This document shows, one piece after another, positions 7,576 to 8,313 of a stretch of DNA of 8,313 bases. The stretch covers positions 1-8,313 of the forward strand of contig JALSOD010000247.1 of assembly GCA_026986655.1 (NCBI GenBank). The letters are read 5' to 3'. Source of the stretch: Caldifarciminota bacterium. GTDB lineage: Bacteria; Hydrothermota; Hydrothermia; B15-G9; WFZT01. A program made the position numbers and the translations under genes. Each line of letters opens with the position of its first letter. Position 1 is the first letter of the stretch. Under the pieces are notes generated by a model. It had not been told where the DNA came from and did not search any database. It worked only from the letters and a program-made list of their open reading frames with translations.

Positions 7576-7682
7576 GAAAAAGTGTGGTGATTCAATAAAA
7601 ATCTCTCCAATTCTTTTCTCCCGTGGAATTCACTCTGAAGGTAACCTCTCAAATTCAATCTCAAAATTTAACTAACTCCCCC

Positions 7683-7712
7683 TTGACAAATCTTAATGCA
7701 TAACGGAATATT
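7683..7712 (+). promoter_or_regulatory. Likely promoter of the SPW-repeat protein gene
   Basis: A perfect TTGACA lies at 7683-7688. The -10 is less clear: AATATT (7707-7712, spacer 18) is the best candidate, in an A/T-rich run. Initiation near 7719 would give a leader of about 40 bases containing the strong ribosome binding site. It diverges from the carB promoter across about 110 bases. Confidence 0.5.
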
Positions 7713-7743
7713 TAAATAGACAAACATTTAAAGATTCTTTAAA

Positions 7744-7750
7744 AAGGAGG
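7744..7750 (+). promoter_or_regulatory. Strong Shine-Dalgarno sequence of the SPW-repeat protein gene
   Basis: AAGGAGG lies 8 bases before the ATG at 7759. It fixes the start and shows that the organism uses classical leadered initiation alongside the apparently leaderless genes nearby. Confidence 0.85.
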
Positions 7751-7758
7751 TTTAAATC

Positions 7759-8073
7759 ATGTGGCAAGATTGGATCAATGCGTTGTTGGGTGTATGGCTT
7801 TTAATAGCCGGGTTTATTCCATCCATAACAACAAGTAAAAGTGCTTCTTTGTGGAATGATCTCATTGTAGGTGTTATTGTCCTCATTCTTGCTGTGTGGG
7901 TTGCAAAATCAAGGTGGCCAGAGTGGGTTAATTCGATACTCGGTATCTGGTTAATCATAGCAGCATTTATCTCCTCGATCGTTGCAAGTAAATCTGGTAA
8001 TATGTGGAACGACATTGTAGTGGGAATTCTGATTGTGATCTTTGGTGTCTGGGCGGCGCTGATGAAAGGTTAA
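7759..8073 (+). CDS. SPW-repeat small integral membrane protein with two tandem repeats
   Basis: This small membrane protein of 104 residues matches the SPW-repeat type, whose function is not established. It has four predicted membrane helices, near residues 6-24, 33-50, 57-75 and 83-102. It is an obvious internal duplication: residues 2-49 and 53-100 align without a gap. In repeat one WxxWIN, LGVWLLIA, SKSASLWND and VGVIVLILAVW correspond in repeat two to WPEWVN, LGIWLIIA, SKSGNMWND and VGILIVIFGVW. Tryptophans sit at matching membrane-edge positions in both repeats. Relatives usually carry SPW at the start of each repeat; here the positions read MWQDW and RWPEW. The ATG has an AAGGAGG ribosome binding site. 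The gene has its own predicted promoter, diverges from carB, and is followed 75 bases later by the usual-length start of an ArsR-type regulator gene; a regulatory link between them is speculation. Confidence 0.85.
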   Translation: MWQDWINALLGVWLLIAGFIPSITTSKSASLWNDLIVGVIVLILAVWVAKSRWPEWVNSILGIWLIIAAFISSIVASKSGNMWNDIVVGILIVIFGVWAALMKG

Positions 8074-8098
8074 CAGTAGAAAAGGATGGTGTTATAAT
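8070..8098 (+). promoter_or_regulatory. Sigma70-type promoter for the ArsR-type regulator gene
   Basis: TTAACA (8070-8075, 5 of 6 bases of the consensus) overlaps the stop codon of the SPW gene. A 17-base spacer leads to a perfect TATAAT (8093-8098). Initiation is expected near 8105, which is inside the left arm of the palindrome at 8102-8135. Confidence 0.65.
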
Positions 8099-8101
8099 TT
8101 T

Positions 8102-8135
8102 GGGGCATGGCGAAGCATTTGCTTCGCCATGCCCC
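8102..8135 (+). terminator. Perfect 15-bp inverted repeat: terminator of the SPW gene, operator or dispersed palindrome
   Basis: The arms GGGGCATGGCGAAGC and GCTTCGCCATGCCCC are perfectly complementary around an ATTT loop, and TTTCT follows. This could be a rho-independent terminator for the SPW transcript, 28 bases after its stop, although the T-tract is short. It also covers the predicted start point of the downstream promoter, a position suited to an autoregulatory operator. Its perfection and GC-rich character also fit a dispersed palindromic repeat. The sequence alone does not choose between these. Confidence 0.6.
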
Positions 8136-8148
8136 TTTCTCATTAATC

Positions 8149-8313
8149 ATGGATGGTATGATTTATACAGAACATCATAAACGCATCGAGCTTTACACAA
8201 AGGCTCTGGGCCATATTACCCGGTTAAAAATACTCAAATTTATATCAAAAGACTTCAAATCTGTAAATGAAATTGCTGAAGAAATGGGCCTTTCTCACTC
8301 CGTCTGCTCCTCC
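8149..8313 (+). CDS. ArsR-type winged-helix transcriptional regulator, cut off by the window end
   Basis: Only about 55 codons are visible and the frame is open to the edge. The translation contains TKALGHITRLKILKFIS (17-33), matching the ALGDPTRLRIL helix typical of ArsR/SmtB repressors. It continues with VNEIAEEMGLSHSVCSS (39-55), the helix-turn-helix with the start of the recognition helix. The alpha3 metal motif ELCVC is absent from the visible part; a single Cys53 lies in the recognition helix. The ligand cannot be inferred. The start is uncertain. ATG 8149 and ATG 8158 (codon 4) both give a usual N-terminus but lack a ribosome binding site. An in-frame ATG at 8107, inside the palindrome and 8 bases after the -10, would add 14 residues and make the mRNA nearly leaderless. 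The gene may repress its own promoter, as many ArsR proteins do (inference). Confidence 0.75.
   Translation, partial: MDGMIYTEHHKRIELYTKALGHITRLKILKFISKDFKSVNEIAEEMGLSHSVCSS

Noticed and set aside
7538..7758. Riboswitch or pyrimidine attenuator upstream of carB.
   Set aside because: The predicted carB transcript starts about 3 bases before the GTG, and no hairpin series or leader peptide is visible in this interval.
7752..8015. Minus-strand open frame opposite the SPW gene.
   Set aside because: The plus-strand frame has a strong ribosome binding site, four membrane helices and an internal duplication; the opposite frame is a shadow.

Overview
The window is bacterial chromosomal DNA of moderate GC content with densely packed genes. 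MurQ, a peptidoglycan-recycling enzyme, points to a bacterium with a cell wall. The leftward surface protein joins lamin-tail domains, a CARDB-like domain and a C-terminal FlgD/type-IX-like module. That combination is frequent in uncultured lineages related to the FCB group, such as WOR-3/Stahlbacteria, Hydrothermae, Cloacimonadota or KSB1. A WOR-3-like or Hydrothermae-like organism is my best guess; it is inferred from protein style and not proven. I see no mobile element, CRISPR array, rRNA or tRNA.

Left block (1-2367, + strand): a tightly packed operon fragment. It holds a membrane-anchored protein of unknown function whose N-terminus lies off the window, a polytopic membrane protein overlapping it by ATGA, and murQ 14 bases later. 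The first two look like a conserved unit of unknown function, and murQ may simply share the transcript.

Middle block (2460-7537, - strand): a secreted lamin-tail surface protein (2460-4109), and upstream of it in transcription order a full-length carB, the large subunit of carbamoyl-phosphate synthase (4298-7537). No carA adjoins carB. The two genes are 188 bases apart and each has its own promoter-like sequence. In both cases the -10 element lies so close to the start codon that the mRNA should be leaderless or nearly so, and neither gene has a Shine-Dalgarno sequence at a usable distance.

Right block (7759-8313, + strand): a small four-helix SPW-repeat membrane protein with a very strong Shine-Dalgarno sequence. 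It is followed by a well-formed promoter that overlaps its stop codon, a perfect 15-bp palindrome at the predicted transcription start, and the first codons of an ArsR-type winged-helix regulator cut off by the window end.

The longest stretch without a gene is 221 bases (7538-7758, between divergent carB and the SPW gene). It holds the two divergent promoters and nothing else I can recognise. The convergent gap 2368-2459 holds no convincing terminator. The most interesting point in the window is the repeated promoter-on-start-codon arrangement (LTD gene, carB, possibly the ArsR gene) next to genes with classical leaders. The uncharacterised membrane pair upstream of murQ comes next.
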